DNA of 64,000 nt from Paracyclopina nana (lineage: Eukaryota; Arthropoda; Copepoda; Cyclopoida; Cyclopettidae), in assembly GCA_019096065.1 (NCBI GenBank), contig JAGUCH010000002.1, forward strand, positions 6,770,501 to 6,834,500, read 5' to 3'. Below, in pieces: positions 9,190 to 20,962 of this stretch (the first letter of the stretch is position 1; each line of letters opens with the position of its first letter). A program made the translations under genes and the position numbers. Under the pieces are notes generated by a model. It was not told the DNA's origin and ran no database searches. It worked only from the letters and a program-made list of their open reading frames with translations.

Positions 9190-12015
9190 CTAGAGCTTTT
9201 GCTTTTTACTCATGGCGAGCTCTCCGGCTCCATGAGCAAAAGTGCAGCTTTCGCCGTATTGACACTCACCATAGGTCGAGTAGTTTTGGCAGAGGACTGA
9301 CTTGACATTGTCCCTCTTGCGCTTGGCCATCATGAACTGAGGTTGCATGGGCGAAGGCCTGTGGTTGTGGGGTCGCAGCTCAGCTGTGCTGTGAGCAAAA
9401 ATGCACCCATCGCCTCTGGAACAGTGTCCTTGCTCCGACATGTTCTTGCACAAAGCTGTCTTGTAGTTGCTATTAACATTGGAGGCTCCCATGGAAGACA
9501 TTGCCCGAGGACGCATCGTAGACATACTGGATGTGGCAGATTGACGCAAGTCGTTAGGACCATGAGCATATTGGCAATTGCTCTCTTTGGGACAGTAGCC
9601 GTTTTTGGCAAATGCCACGCATATCGAAGTTTTGTACCTTGGGTGCGAGTTCATATTATTGCTCATCATGGAGTTGCTTCCCATCATGCTGCTGCTGCTG
9701 CTGCCCATCATGTAGTTACTCCCCATCATGTTGCTGCTGCCCATCATGTTGCTATTTCCCATCATACTGCTGTTTCCCATCATACTGCTGTTTCCCATCA
9801 TACTGCTGTTTCCCATCATGTTGCCACGACCCAACATGCTGCTACTGGCACCCATGCCTCCATAATGTGGGGAGTTGAGTGAGGCTCCTTTGGACCTCAA
9901 TTCGGCTTGGCCATGAGCATAGATGCAATTTTGGCCTCTCTCGCACGATCCCATAGTTTTCCAGGCCTCGCAAATAGCTGTCTTGTACTTGGGGTCACGT
10001 GCCTGCGCCTCTAAAAGTTGCTTGGCAGAGTGCGCAAAAGAGCAAGAGTCACCTCGGGGACAGTAGCCTTGCTCCATGAAGACGTTGCACATCGAAGTCT
10101 TGAACTTGATCTTACCATCTGAACCCTGAGTCATAACGCTGTCCTGCGCACCTCCTCCAGTCATTCCCATGGGTGCTCCTCCGTGGCTATTTCGAAGCTC
10201 AAATTGAGAATGGGCGTAGTTGCACGAGGCGCCACGAGGGCAAGAGCCTCCAATCGCAATGTTGGTGCACATGCTCGTTTTGTAACTAAAACAATAAATG
10301 TTACGATGTTTTCGGTTAATTATTGCGTGAGGTGCAACCACAATCGGCTGGCAAATACGTAAATCACGAAGATTTCTGCATAAAATTCCCGGATCTCTTG
10401 AGACCGATTTGCTATTTACACTCTTTTTAATACATATTTTAAACATAATGACCAACGTTATACTTTTCTGCCAGAATTATTCAATCCTCAAAAGCGAGCA
10501 CATCCATATCATGATATTAAATTCATAATTTGGAAAGCAAAGCCACAACCAAAAATCAGAGAAGACTATGTTTGTAATGCCTCACAATCCTTATTTTTCA
10601 GCCAGATTCCTAGGTTTAGGTGTAATTGCTAATTGGGAATACTTTTTTGTGGAACTACTAGATTGGTGAATTTTTCTTTAAATATAATTCTAGCAAGAGA
10701 ATTTTGTTTACGTTGTAAATCAGCTCAATTTGTTTTTACAGTAAACATGAATATTTCAAAAATAGATTTCACCCTTGCTTTTCATTTTTACATTTACTCA
10801 CTGCATAACTGTCAACATAAAGATCACTTTGGGCTGACGGTTATCCGAGTTTTGACTAAAACTTAAATAGACCACAAATATTTGGAATCTTTGTGATCTA
10901 AGTATAGCCATATAACTGAAAAAGCAAAAATTAGCTTACCGAGGATTGTTACTCATCATGCCTCCATTGTTGGGAGGTCCCCTGTGTGACATCATAGGGG
11001 GGCCAGAAGACATCATGCCACCTTCCATCCCAACTCTTAGTTCCATTGGCCCATGTGCAAATGTGCATTTGGCTCCAAACGAACAGACGCCATCCTCCAT
11101 ATAGTTTTTGCAAATGGCTGTCTTGTAGCCACCCTTAATTCCCCCAGGGGGCATTGAGTGACCACCCTGGTGCATATTAGCAGCTAACGGTCTGATCTCG
11201 CTCTCTTTGTGCGCGTAAACGCAATTCTCTCCATACTGGCAGGTAGCAAGGCTCTTACACATTATGGTCTTGTAGAAGGGATTTTTGCGAATCTTCATTT
11301 CAATCGACTTCTCCTTATCGGTGCTGGTTTCCTCCCGCAGTTCTTCAGCGCCATGCGCATAGTGGCACATGTCATCATACTGGCAGTAACCCTCATTCTC
11401 GTAGTTGTGGCACAACTTGGTCTTGTACCCGGGCAACGACTTGGCCTTTTCGGCCAGCCTTTTCTTCACGTCATCGGGCAGCTGAGAAGGCGGCACCGGC
11501 GACGGTTTCTCACGCAGCTCGTGCTTGCCGTGAGCGTACTGACACTTGTCGGCAAATTGGCAAAACAGCCCCATGGAGTAGTTTTTGCAGAGCGACGTCT
11601 TGTAGGATGGGTTGCTTTTAGCCTTGTCTTCCTCTTCCTTGGCCATTGCAGCTCCTTCGAGGGCCTGGCGCAGCTCTTTGACGCCATGCGCAAAATTGCA
11701 CTGCGGTCCGAATGGACAGTCGCCATAAGTGACGAATTTAGCGCAGAGAGTGGTTTTGAAGAGGCTCTTCTTATCAGATTTGGAGGACTCGAGATCGGCG
11801 ACCGAGCCGCCACCGGGAGTTCGCAGCTCGGATGTGCCATGAGCGTAGGTGCAGTTTTCACCGTTCTTGCACGGGCCTTTCAAGTAGAACTGACAAAGCG
11901 TGGCTTTGAACAGTTTTGGGTCGGTGATTTTCTTCTGTTCACCATTTTCCTCTCCATTTTCTGACGACGATCCTCCATGGTTGTAGTCAAAACTGACTAC
12001 GTCGTTCGATGTCAT
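9190..12015 (-). CDS. Twelve-finger CCCH (TIS11-like) zinc-finger protein
   Basis: Exons 12015..10940 and 10285..9190 (CG|T junction, donor GTAAGC, acceptor TTTTAG) give 723 aa. There are twelve CCCH fingers, six per exon. Most have C-x8-C-x5-C-x3-H spacing; the first is x7 and the fifth x5 before the second Cys. Nearly all have a YKT-type lead-in two residues before the first Cys and AHG/AHS..ELR after the last His, the hallmarks of tristetraprolin/TIS11 RNA-binding fingers. Those proteins bind AU-rich 3' UTRs with only two fingers and promote mRNA decay. Fingers 9 and 10 are separated by a Met/Ser/Asn repeat (SSMMGN units). A basic KKQKL tail could serve nuclear entry. RNA binding is inferred; target and location are unknown. 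Confidence 0.85.
10286..10939 (-). other. 654-bp intron of the CCCH gene
   Basis: The donor is CG|GTAAGC and the acceptor ATTGTTTTAG|T. It is the longest intron among the clearly defined left-half genes. No coding or structured element was noticed inside it. Confidence 0.75.
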
Positions 12016-12639
12016 GGCGGCCGAAAAGTTCCAGCTTTGTTGTCGATATGGATTAATTACGGAGGAAGCAAGTAAGCAAGGTGCAGGAGAGAAAGCTGGA
12101 GCTTCTAGCAGCAGGCGGGCTCTACTGCGAGCACTGCCTCTGCGTGAGCCGTAAAGGTGAATTTGACCGACTGTGCAAGTACGAGCTGAGGTAGTAAAAC
12201 CTAATTATTATGCCGATATGGCTAGTTGCTCTAGGTGAAGGATCCAATGTTTCCTACATATTTTTGATGTTATATATTTTGAGCACTAACCCAAACTATT
12301 CATGTAGGAAAAAATTTTAACAAAATATTTCTGAAATGAAATGCCTCAAAAATTATGTTTCGTCACGTATTTTGTCATTTGTTTAAAAACCAGAGTTACA
12401 AGAGAATTTAATCTTTATTTTTTATGGCGGAAAGTCCATATGAATAAATACTAATCCGAGTTGATGAAGGATATTTTATATTCTTCATTTTCGGCACCAA
12501 GGCACTGCTTAACTTTACTAGATCAGAGGAATAATAACCTTTGTTAAGATGACTTTGGCGTTTTTCGGAATCATTTGACCTATTTCAAAATTTCATCTGG
12601 TAACTGCATTGCGTTCAAAACTTCAAATTATCCGCCAAT
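12016..12639. promoter_or_regulatory. Head-to-head intergenic region, CCCH gene and HURP
   Basis: This holds the divergent 5' flanks. 12080-12170 is GC-richer and likely CCCH leader; 12190-12640 is AT-rich. No clear TATA box or repeat was seen. Confidence 0.4.
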
Positions 12640-15322
12640 ATGGACAAGAACGCGTTCAATTTTCTGTTAGGCGCTGGATCACCAGCTCCCAGCCCTGTTT
12701 TTAAGCTCAAGAACCCGAGGTATGCTTTAAATTAACAGTTTTCATTCCATTGCCAAAATCTAACTGACGTTCCCCTTCTAGGGCGAATTTGCACAAAGTT
12801 CGTGCACCTTTGCAAACTCGCTCAGTGCGGGCCCGTAATGAGGATCATAAACGAAAGACGCGGAAAGATTTACTTCTCATGTCTAAAAGAGGAATAAAAG
12901 ACGACTCGTCGGACGAAGAAAAATCAGAACCTGATAAGAAAGCAACTGAGCAAGTATCAAAAGGTGGAGTGCAAGAACGCTTGATTAAATTGGCTGAATT
13001 CAAAAGATCCAAAGAGTTAAAAAAGAAGCTGCAAGCTGATGCGCTCAAGAGGAGACCACCATTTAAAGTTGGAGTCTATCGTGATTTTGGGATGACACCA
13101 CAAGCTGCAAACAAGGGCCCTGATATGCCTTGGAAAAATGTGACTATGGCTAGCCAAAGCAAACTATTTGTATTCAAAGGAAACAATGCAAGATTGGACA
13201 AATATGATGCTCCTCATGTCTCAAAAAGTGCGCCTGTCTCTAAAATCCTAACCCGGAGAGCTCTCAAGTTGCAAAATGAGTCGGCTAAAGAAAACGTCAG
13301 AGAGCCTGAGAAGCTAGCATTGAATAAGCCGTCAAAACAACTGCCAAACAAGGTTGAACAAGATATGCCTAAGCGGGACACAGCTCTTAAGAACGTGCCT
13401 TTAAATGCTTCAAAAGACTCGTTAACTGTCTCCGATGCGGCGACAGAGGAAAAGAACGACAGACAATCACAAGAGCCTGCAATCAAAGAAACAGAGGAAA
13501 AAACCCCTGAGAGGAAACCCGTAGCAGACTTCGGCTTCAAAACTCCCCAACCAAGAGTAGGAACTCCGAAAGCGAGCTCCAGGACGCCAAGACTTGAACT
13601 TCTTGTCCAAGTTACCACACCAAAAGGGAGCATCTGCTACGAGCGCGGGAATTTTAGTGACAAAAGACGACAACAGCGTGGCAAGTCTTCAATCACTCCT
13701 GCAGAAATTCTTCAAATTCAAGATTTAATAGAAGTCATTGATAGTTCCCCTCAAATAGTCAAGTAAGTGCCGTGATATTCGAGCGCGAAACGATCGCAGC
13801 ATTTGCTTTTTGTAGCTGGAAACCTCTCCTTCGCTTGCGGCTTGCCTTCTCAGTTAGCGCTCAGTTGTATTATTGTGCATTTTTGAACTTTCAGGAAAAT
13901 CATGGAGCAATCATCGAACGACATCACGAACGCTCCTCTGAAAGGGAGAGAAGGTAAATGCGAAAAATGCATCCGCGTACGTTATCTTTTAGATTATATT
14001 AGTTGCAGAAGAAGGCGTTCACGATGTTGACTATTTCAAAAATATTGTGGATTCTACCGATAAAAGATTGGCAGACAAGTGTCAAATTTGGAATGCCAAA
14101 ATGGACCAGCTGGCTAAGGATATAGAGGACTACGAGGAAATTTGTAGCATCATTCGGTCGACTGTCGGGAAAGCTAATCTTTTGATGAACAAAAAAGGAA
14201 GATTTATTCAGATTCGTGACCTTATTTCAAACTGCGAACTTGGTTTGGGAGAGAATAAGACAACTTGCATGGACTTGCAAGGCTTTTGGGAAATGATTTA
14301 CTACCAAGTGGAAGATGTGGAGGCTAAGTTCAATGAGCTGGACGCGTTAGAAGCCAATCATTGGAAAATAAAAAAGCCTGAAAAAGTGGTTGTGGCCAAA
14401 CCCAAACTCAAGAAAATGGGTGCGAGTGGAAAGGTTGTGGGCAAAAGCAACTTGAGGCAAGTCTTAGCTGAAAAAAGAAAAGCTATGCTAGCGGAAAAGT
14501 CGGGTCAAAACAAGGTAGAAACGGGCAATCTACTCGAAATACCAGGAAATTCCACACCTCAAAATGCTGAGGAAGTGGTGAACTTTGATGCAGGATTTTT
14601 CAACATCGTCTCATCCCCGAAAAGCCCAACATCACGAAGGTCATTGTCAAGGCCATTGATTCCTAGGTAATTATTTACTACGCATCTAACCAGAAAATAT
14701 TATAAAAGGAAATTATTTTCAAATTAGTGATGGCGCGAATGATAAATGCAAATCTGTCAATGCTGCTTCAATGAGGAAATCTCTGCTCAATAAGCGGGTT
14801 TCTATGTCGGTTGGTGTGAAGCCTTCCACGCCTTTTGCTGTTATGGCTGCTACATCTGCTATTCGAAGATCAATGTCGAGGGAAACGACTCCGGTGGTGA
14901 AAACGCTGAGGTTTGAAGAGGAAGGAGAAGGATCTAAAGAAAATGTGAAACAAGATGAAAGGTAATTGATCCCTGATGAACCCGTTTGATATTTGGCATT
15001 TTCGACATATTTAATTTTTAGCCCAATTACGTCTCTTCTGGGTCCAAGCAGAAAAAGCATTGCTGCTCCTGCTGACAATTTGATGGAGTTTGATTCGAGT
15101 ACTGAGGTTGAAGAGCTAAATCAAACCCCACTGAAGGCAAAGAAGGACCCTCTCAATACAATGAAAGATATAAGCAATGCGCTATTGACCCCCTTGCGTG
15201 ACTCGCCTATTAATACGCCAAGGCGTTCCGCTCGCCTCAGCATGCTGACAAAGCCTGATTACAAGCAGACTCCCTACAGAAAGCGATCGCCTTCGCGTAA
15301 TACGCCATTGTCTACCAAATAG
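12640..15322 (+). CDS. DLGAP5: HURP / DLGAP5 (Mars) mitotic microtubule-binding protein
   Basis: Six exons: 12640..12719, 12782..13762, 13895..13953, 14009..14666, 14728..14961 and 15022..15322. All junctions are GT-AG and phases sum to 2313 nt (770 aa). HURP bundles kinetochore fibres near chromosomes under Ran-GTP control; Drosophila Mars is the fly homologue. The GKAP homology block is in exon 4: a helical region with CQIWNAKMDQL, IRSTVGKANLLMNKKGRF, CELGLGENKTTCMDLQGFWEM and QVEDVEAKFNELDALE, matching human TAVGQTRLLMKERF and ETTCTDLDGFWDMVSFQIEDV. The N-terminal half is basic and disordered, as expected for the microtubule-binding part. The C-terminus has SP/TP-rich patches (TPLRDSP, INTPRRSARL) suited to CDK control. 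AATAAA follows at 15342. Confidence 0.9.
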
Positions 15323-15711
15323 AATTTTGAAAGGGTCAATGAATAAATGTATCTAAATTACCCATCATGATGTCCCTAATCACCATATATTTTCGTGTCC
15401 AGACAAAGGCCGTCAGAACATCGGCCTCGAAGACCCAAGCTTAAGTTTTTTTTAATTGCGATTTCGTACGAAGGTCGATGACAACTAGGCGTATTTCAAA
15501 AAAGTTATTTTATCCGAAGTCATGCTTCTTACAAGCGCTAGCAATTTAAATAGTCGTGCTCGCATAAGGTGAATGAGCCCAATAATAAAAAGCTCGCGTC
15601 AATTTTGTGAAAACTCGTTCTATTTTTTGAAGCAACTATGTGTGTGTTTACATTTTTGTCAAATGGTAGTAGCGAGTAAGTTACGTTTTCGCCAAATTGA
15701 AATACCTTAAA
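15323..15711. other. Intergenic gap, HURP to crotonase gene
   Basis: It contains the HURP polyadenylation signal (AATAAA, 15342-15347) and the presumed promoter of the next gene. Nothing else stands out. Confidence 0.5.
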
Positions 15712-16793
15712 ATGGCTCGCTCCGTTGTGTCGAATGTTATTCGACAGCTACAGCAAATTCGGCCTTATGCTCACAAACATCATGCAAGGCTACTTTCTAC
15801 GTCAAATTCTCGATTGGCCGACGACGAGTCCCCCAAATCGAGCTTAGTTGTAATGGAAAGGCTTGACGAGTTTAAAATTATGAGCATCGGCATCAATCGG
15901 CCTAAAAAGAGGAATTGCGTTAACAAGGAGACAGCAGAGCTACTTTTCGAAGCCTTCAACACCTTCGATGCTGACGAGACAGTTAATTGTGCTGTGTTAC
16001 ACGGAGTCGGTGGGAATTTTTGTGCTGGCTATGACCTGAGCGAGTTAGCTAGTTTTGACAGAGACAGCATCGCCAACACTATTGTGAGTATAATTGATTT
16101 TTCCTCCAGTCATTGAATTTTATGAGCCGTTTGTTTTACGGTTAGGCATCAATAATGATGGACCGAGGTCCCATGGGACCAACAAGGCTCGAGCTGAAGA
16201 AACCGGTCATTGCCGCGATTGATGGCTATTGCGTCGCAGGAGGTCTCGAATTGGCACTAATGTGCGACTTGCGAGTCATGGAAGAAGACGCCAAAGTTGG
16301 TTTTCTCAACCGACGATTCGGAGTTCCGTTAATTGACGGCGGAAGTGTCAGACTCCCCGAATTGATTGGCCTCTCCAGAGCGTTGGATTTGATCATCACA
16401 GGAAGAATGGTGGAAGCCCGTGAAGCTCTTCAAATGGGACTTGTCAATCGAGTGACAAAAGTGGGCACAAGCTTCGGAATTGCTATGCAATTGGCTCGGG
16501 AAATATCGCAAGTCCCACAGGAGTGCTTGAGGGTTGATCGCGCCTCTGCTTTCCATGCCACTTTTGCATCTCGAAGCCTGGAAGAGTCGCTTCAATTCGA
16601 AGCAGACAATGCTGTCCACGTCATTTCTCAAGAGTCGTTGGATGGGGCTCAAAAGTTTGTCAGTGGATTAGGGAGGCATGGGAAATTCAATGTGAATCCT
16701 GCTGCAGAAAAAGAACCTTGGGAGCTCGAACACAAGGCCATGAAGGAGGAGTCAGAAAAAATGAGAGATTCTGATAAAGAGAAAATGTCATAA
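15712..16793 (+). CDS. Crotonase (enoyl-CoA hydratase/isomerase) family protein
   Basis: Exons 15712..16083 and 16146..16793 give 339 aa. The crotonase core is plain: oxyanion-hole loop NFCAGYDLSEL, then PVIAAIDGYCVAGGLELALMCDLRV and GLSRALDLIITGR. The first catalytic Glu of the hydratase family is kept (E159 in AGGLE). The second (E164 in rat ECHS1) aligns with Asn179 in GFLNRRFGVPLIDGG, so classical hydration of enoyl-CoA is doubtful; an isomerase or other acyl-CoA role is possible. The Arg/Ser/Ala-rich N-terminus (MARSVVSNVIRQLQQIRPYA) looks like a mitochondrial presequence. The gene is tail to tail with peflin, stop codons 50 bp apart. Exact substrate unknown. Confidence 0.8.
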
Positions 16794-16843
16794 TGTGTTT
16801 ATTCTGATGATGAAGAGATGTTGTGAAAATGCAAAAACCAAAT

Positions 16844-18748
16844 TTACTGGTGAACTCCCAAAGCAAGTCCGACAAAATCTTCATAAGCCAAAGTAGCAGT
16901 TCCGTTCATTTGGCGATCGCGAGTCCTGAAGGAGTCTGTGAGCCTTTTTATTTGGACACATGCAACGATGAAGTTGTCCAATGTCAGCTTTCTAGAGCGT
17001 GGTCCATACTTGGTTAGCAAATTCTGAATGAACGTTTCGGAGAATCGGTATCCCATTTGCTGAAGAGCTAAAACAGTTAAAAAAGATGAAGAGAAATCAC
17101 TTCAGAATATGTTGGTTGATTTAACGCCATGACAAAGATAGACGAGGTAGTTACTTGAATTGAATTTACAGTTAAAATTACTAGCGAGAATACAATACTT
17201 CCTTAAGAAAGGAGACTGTGTTACAAACGAAATGCATGGAAGGCAGCGTGCGAGTCAAAAATACGCACCTTGAGTAAACTCCTCTCCTTCAATACTTCCA
17301 GAGCGGTCCTTGTCATAGGACTCGAACACTGCCTTCCACTGGTTAATGCAGCCAAAGAGCTGCTGGAATTCATTTACATCAATGGTGGCCGAGCTATCTT
17401 TGTCGTACATATCTGCAAAAAGCATAATGTTATTACCTTGAGTCAGTTCTCGAGACTCGATGAAGCCGCTACGGTCATTGTCAAATGATTCGAAAGTTCC
17501 TTTCCACTGGTTGATGTATTGAAACAGGCTTCCAAACTCGTGAATGTTAATTGTGCCTTTACGTTCACGATCGAACATTTCTGTGCGATGCGATCAAAAA
17601 AGTTAGTACAGCTATAAAAAAGCGGTGCTGGCAATGGGCAGAACAAAACCTTTCAAAATGAAAGTTCTATCAAAATCTAAAATTGTGTGAGCTTCATAGC
17701 AACTTAAAAGATCTATACAAGGCCTAAACAAGTAGTGCAGCACGAAGCCATATAATTTGAAGCGAAGTTATTCACATGAAATTGAAGATTGCTGACCTTG
17801 ATCAGAGTTACTCATCATTGCTAAACAGTTCATTCAAAACTTGAAAAAGCTAAAATATAATGCGATTTATTTATTAAAGGGTTTACCAATCATCATGCGA
17901 CATGCCTCCTCACTGAAGTTGGTCCAATTTCCATTTACCAGGGCTTTTTGCAATTCTTGCGCAGTGATGGATCCTGATCTGTCTGTGTCGACCGCATTGA
18001 ACCATTGTGAGACGGAAGGGTCCACTGGAGGAGCTCCATAACCGCCTTGATTATAAGCTGGTGGCTGTTGGGGAGGAGGACCAGAATATTGTTGCTAGTA
18101 TTTTAAAGAGAGAGAGAGAGGCGGTAGTGCAAGGGAAGAAGAAAGATGCATAAAGCTACAGCCTACTTGCTGCTGAGAGGGTGCATTAGGGTAACCTCCA
18201 GGTGCTTTTCCAGGATAGCCACCCGGAGCTTGACCTGGGTAGCCACCTGGTGCCTGGCCAGGATAGCCACCTGGAGCCTGGCCTGGATAGCCACCAGAAG
18301 CTGCACCAGGATAGCCTGCGGGTCGGGGTCCTCCTGGGTATCCTCCTTGCTATTGTGCACAAAGCAACATAAAATGAAGAGCATGCAACAAAAAAGGCTA
18401 GAGCTAAATAGGGAACTCAGTCCTTACCGGCTGGTTATTGTATCCTCCAGACTGAGGATAGCCGCCAGATTGAGGGTATCCACCTGAAATAAAAAAAACC
18501 CATCACATTAGAAGCACAAACCTAAAAAATTTATCGAAGCATTGCATTGTCAAAAAAAATTAAAAAAAATAAAATGAAGCGCTCTTTACCAACTAATCAA
18601 TTTGAAAAATGTAGCTACCCAAAGTAATTGCTGCTGCGCTTTCTGTATCGGGAATTCACAAAACTATCCACCAAAAGCAACAAATTAATCCGAGACTAAT
18701 AATACACTCACCACCTTGGGGATACGAGTTACCAGGATAGCCAGACAT
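16844..18748 (-). CDS. PEF1: Peflin (penta-EF-hand protein) with duplicated exon 5
   Basis: Exons are 18748..18712, 18483..18428, 18349..18167, 18094..17887, then either 17580..17437 (5a) or 17412..17269 (5b), then 17067..16844. Each isoform is 283 aa; human peflin is 284. Peflin pairs with ALG-2 and acts with ER-exit-site and CUL3-KLHL12 machinery. Exons 1-3 encode the Gly/Tyr/Pro repeats ([13 protein letters not shown]), as in human. Exon 4 holds EF1 ([13 protein letters not shown]). Exon 5 covers the end of EF2 loop plus EF3. The last exon contains MGYRFSETF and [10 protein letters not shown]. Exons 5a and 5b are both 144 bp, same phase, separated by 24 bp. The donor of exon 1 could shift by three bases. 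Confidence 0.9.
17269..17412 (-). other. PEF1: Peflin alternative exon 5b
   Basis: 144 bp, acceptor TTTTTGCAG, donor CAAG|GTGCGT. It encodes [15 protein letters not shown]..., with EF loop ligands D-x-D-x-S-x-T-x-D..E, closer to a canonical calcium loop than 5a. It joins in phase both upstream (ATT G|) and downstream (|CT CTT CAG). Confidence 0.8.
17437..17580 (-). other. PEF1: Peflin alternative exon 5a
   Basis: 144 bp, acceptor TCGCACAG, donor CAAG|GTAATA. It encodes [15 protein letters not shown]..., with Lys at loop position 5 where 5b has Ser. Same length, phase and domain position as 5b, so the two appear interchangeable. Confidence 0.8.
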
Positions 18749-19495
18749 GTTTTTTGGCAAACTTGAGTAAGTTTATCGTAGTAGATGGGCGAAATAGCTT
18801 ATCTCTGCCTGAAAAGATAACGCAAGAGATGACTGGCTTATACTGAACGGTGACGGAGTGCGCATATTCTGACACATCATTGCAACCAAATTGCGTCATC
18901 AACTATCATGATTAAAACTGAAATTGTGAATCATCCAAGTATATACTCACTAACGAACGTGACTCTTCTAGACGATCTCTTGAAATCTTACGTCAGATGA
19001 AAGTTAGATTTATGAGGCTTGATAAATGTCGTCAGTCGTCACTGATGTCCGATTCTAACAATTGCTGAATGCTGATTGTTGACTATATAGAACTGGCTTT
19101 TTCTGGTTACAAAACTCAACAAAATGGCGCTTACAGATAGTTTTAGGCGGTTAGCTACGCTCATATTAAGTAAAAAGAGACGATATTTTTGAGGCCTTCC
19201 CAAAACTGTTCGAGAAAAGTAACCAACGATTTCCAGTGAATGAGCTACAAAAGTATATCGATTAAAATGTGAACTTAAGCTCGCTGCTAAGTTTTGAAAA
19301 CAAACTGATTTTCGTATACAAGAACATAAGTCAACTGTGCTCTTAAAAAATTTGGGATTGGGGCAAAGAGACGATCAGTTTGAGCAACATCGAGTTGCAG
19401 ACGTTGCCCATCGAATTGGACTCCGGACCTGGCTTCTCGCTCTAGAGAAAGCCTACAACAAACAATCAAATCGTTTGATCAATCGTTTGAGCATC
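18749..19495. promoter_or_regulatory. Head-to-head intergenic region, peflin and LUC7L3
   Basis: AT-rich 747 bp between divergent start codons, containing presumed promoters and leaders. No TATA box or repeat was recognised with confidence. Confidence 0.4.
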
Positions 19496-20629
19496 ATGGC
19501 GACCTCGCAAATCGCATCCATGCTCGACGAGCTGATGGGCCGAAACCGCAATCTCGCGCCCGATGACGAGAACAACCGCGAGGCCAAGTGGAGCGATCCC
19601 GATGTGTGCAGGTATTACCTAGTTCTCTTTTGTCCTCACGACCTTTTCACCAACACCAAGGCCGACATGGGGCCCTGTGGGAAGATTCACGATGACGACC
19701 TAAAAGCCAAGTTTCACGACGAGAAAGAGTCATACAAGAAAGGCCAGTACCTCGACGAGTTTTTGCGCTTCTGCCAAAAGAGCCTGTCGGATCTCCAGTC
19801 ACGCATCAAGAAAGCCAAGGAGAGGCTGATTCTCACGCAGCAGGCAGAGGAGGCCAAGCTGAATGCCGGTGGAGGCGTGTCTGGCGGGCAGAACCGGGAG
19901 GTGGACGAGAAAATCATTTTGCTGAGCGAGAAAATTAGTGCCCTGGTCGCCGAGGCTGAGCAGGCCGGATGCCGAGGTGACGTGGAAGAGGCTCAAGGTC
20001 TGATGAAGCTCTGCGATCAGCTCCGCGAAGAGCGAGACATCTTGCGAAGAACTGTGGCCGTGTCCAACTATGGCAACGACTACGGCACCATCCAGAAAGC
20101 CATGGAGGTGTGCGACATTTGTGGAGCCTTCCTAATTGTCGGAGACGCACAGCAGAGAATCGATGATCATCTGCTGGGCAAGCAGCACGTGGGCTACGCA
20201 CGGCTGCGTACCGCTGTCGATGACGTGATCGAGATGCGTCAGAAGTTCCGCGAGGTCCGTGACAAGGAGGCGGAAGAGAGGCGCAAGTCCAAGGAAGCTT
20301 CCAAAGACAAAGAGCCGGCGGAGAAAAAGCGCAGCCATAGCAGAGAACGAGACAACCGGAGAGATCACAGGAGGCGGTCACGTTCTCGTGATCGAGGCCA
20401 AAGACGCAGGTCTCGCAGCAGAGACCGCAAACGAGACGACAACTCGAGGTCATCCAGCTCCAAAGGCCGCTCCAGTGACAGCCGTCGGGGTGGCGACCGA
20501 CGGGATCAGAATCGTCGAAGTCGTTCTCGTGACCGGCATCGGACCAACTCGTCGTCGACGTCCAAGAGGCAGCGCTCACGAAGCCGCGATCGTAAGAAGG
20601 ACTCGAGTAAAAGTCCCTCAAGGACTTGA
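19496..20629 (+). CDS. LUC7L3: LUC7-like 3 (CROP), U1 snRNP-associated splicing factor
   Basis: A single-exon frame of 377 aa. LUC7-family proteins associate with U1 snRNP in the nucleus and influence 5' splice-site choice. The order is typical: N-terminal LLDELMGRNRNL-type helix (here MLDELMGRNRNLAPD), CCCH finger VCRYYLVLFCPHDLFTNTKADMGPC, coiled coil with EEAQGLMKLCDQLREERD, second zinc finger MEVCDICGAFLIVGDAQQRIDDH, then an RS-rich tail (~residues 275-377). GAFLIVGDAQ and the DHLLGKQHVGYA block match human LUC7L3 rather than LUC7L/L2. The start MATSQIASML is chosen by family alignment; the frame stays open upstream. AATAAA is at 20944. Confidence 0.92.
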   Translation: MATSQIASMLDELMGRNRNLAPDDENNREAKWSDPDVCRYYLVLFCPHDLFTNTKADMGPCGKIHDDDLKAKFHDEKESYKKGQYLDEFLRFCQKSLSDLQSRIKKAKERLILTQQAEEAKLNAGGGVSGGQNREVDEKIILLSEKISALVAEAEQAGCRGDVEEAQGLMKLCDQLREERDILRRTVAVSNYGNDYGTIQKAMEVCDICGAFLIVGDAQQRIDDHLLGKQHVGYARLRTAVDDVIEMRQKFREVRDKEAEERRKSKEASKDKEPAEKKRSHSRERDNRRDHRRRSRSRDRGQRRRSRSRDRKRDDNSRSSSSKGRSSDSRRGGDRRDQNRRSRSRDRHRTNSSSTSKRQRSRSRDRKKDSSKSPSRT

Positions 20630-20962
20630 TTCTTAGCTTTGATCCTCCTCCCGAAATTATTCATTTTGATCGCACGCCTCGCCGAACCTCGTGGCAACTT
20701 AGCAGGTATTCTTCTTGTTGTTGTAATTATCTCTATAATTATGCATTGCTAGAGACTGCTGTTCCACGAGTGGCCGTCGGTCAAGTAAGTGTGCAAAAGT
20801 TTTTCCCCCTACAGCAGGTCAGGTTTTTCCCAATTTCGTCCACTTCTACTTCAGGGAACGACCATTTTTCGTGTGAAAGCTTGAAAAAGGTACGTGTAAG
20901 AGCGAGAGTTAGAGCAAGCGAGAGCGCATGTAATGCTTTTGTTGAATAAAACGAGTCTTGTT

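Noticed and set aside
9343-9882. Long plus-strand frames rich in His/Ser/Cys opposite the CCCH gene
   Set aside because: They are antisense readings of the ATG-rich Met repeat in the CCCH protein.
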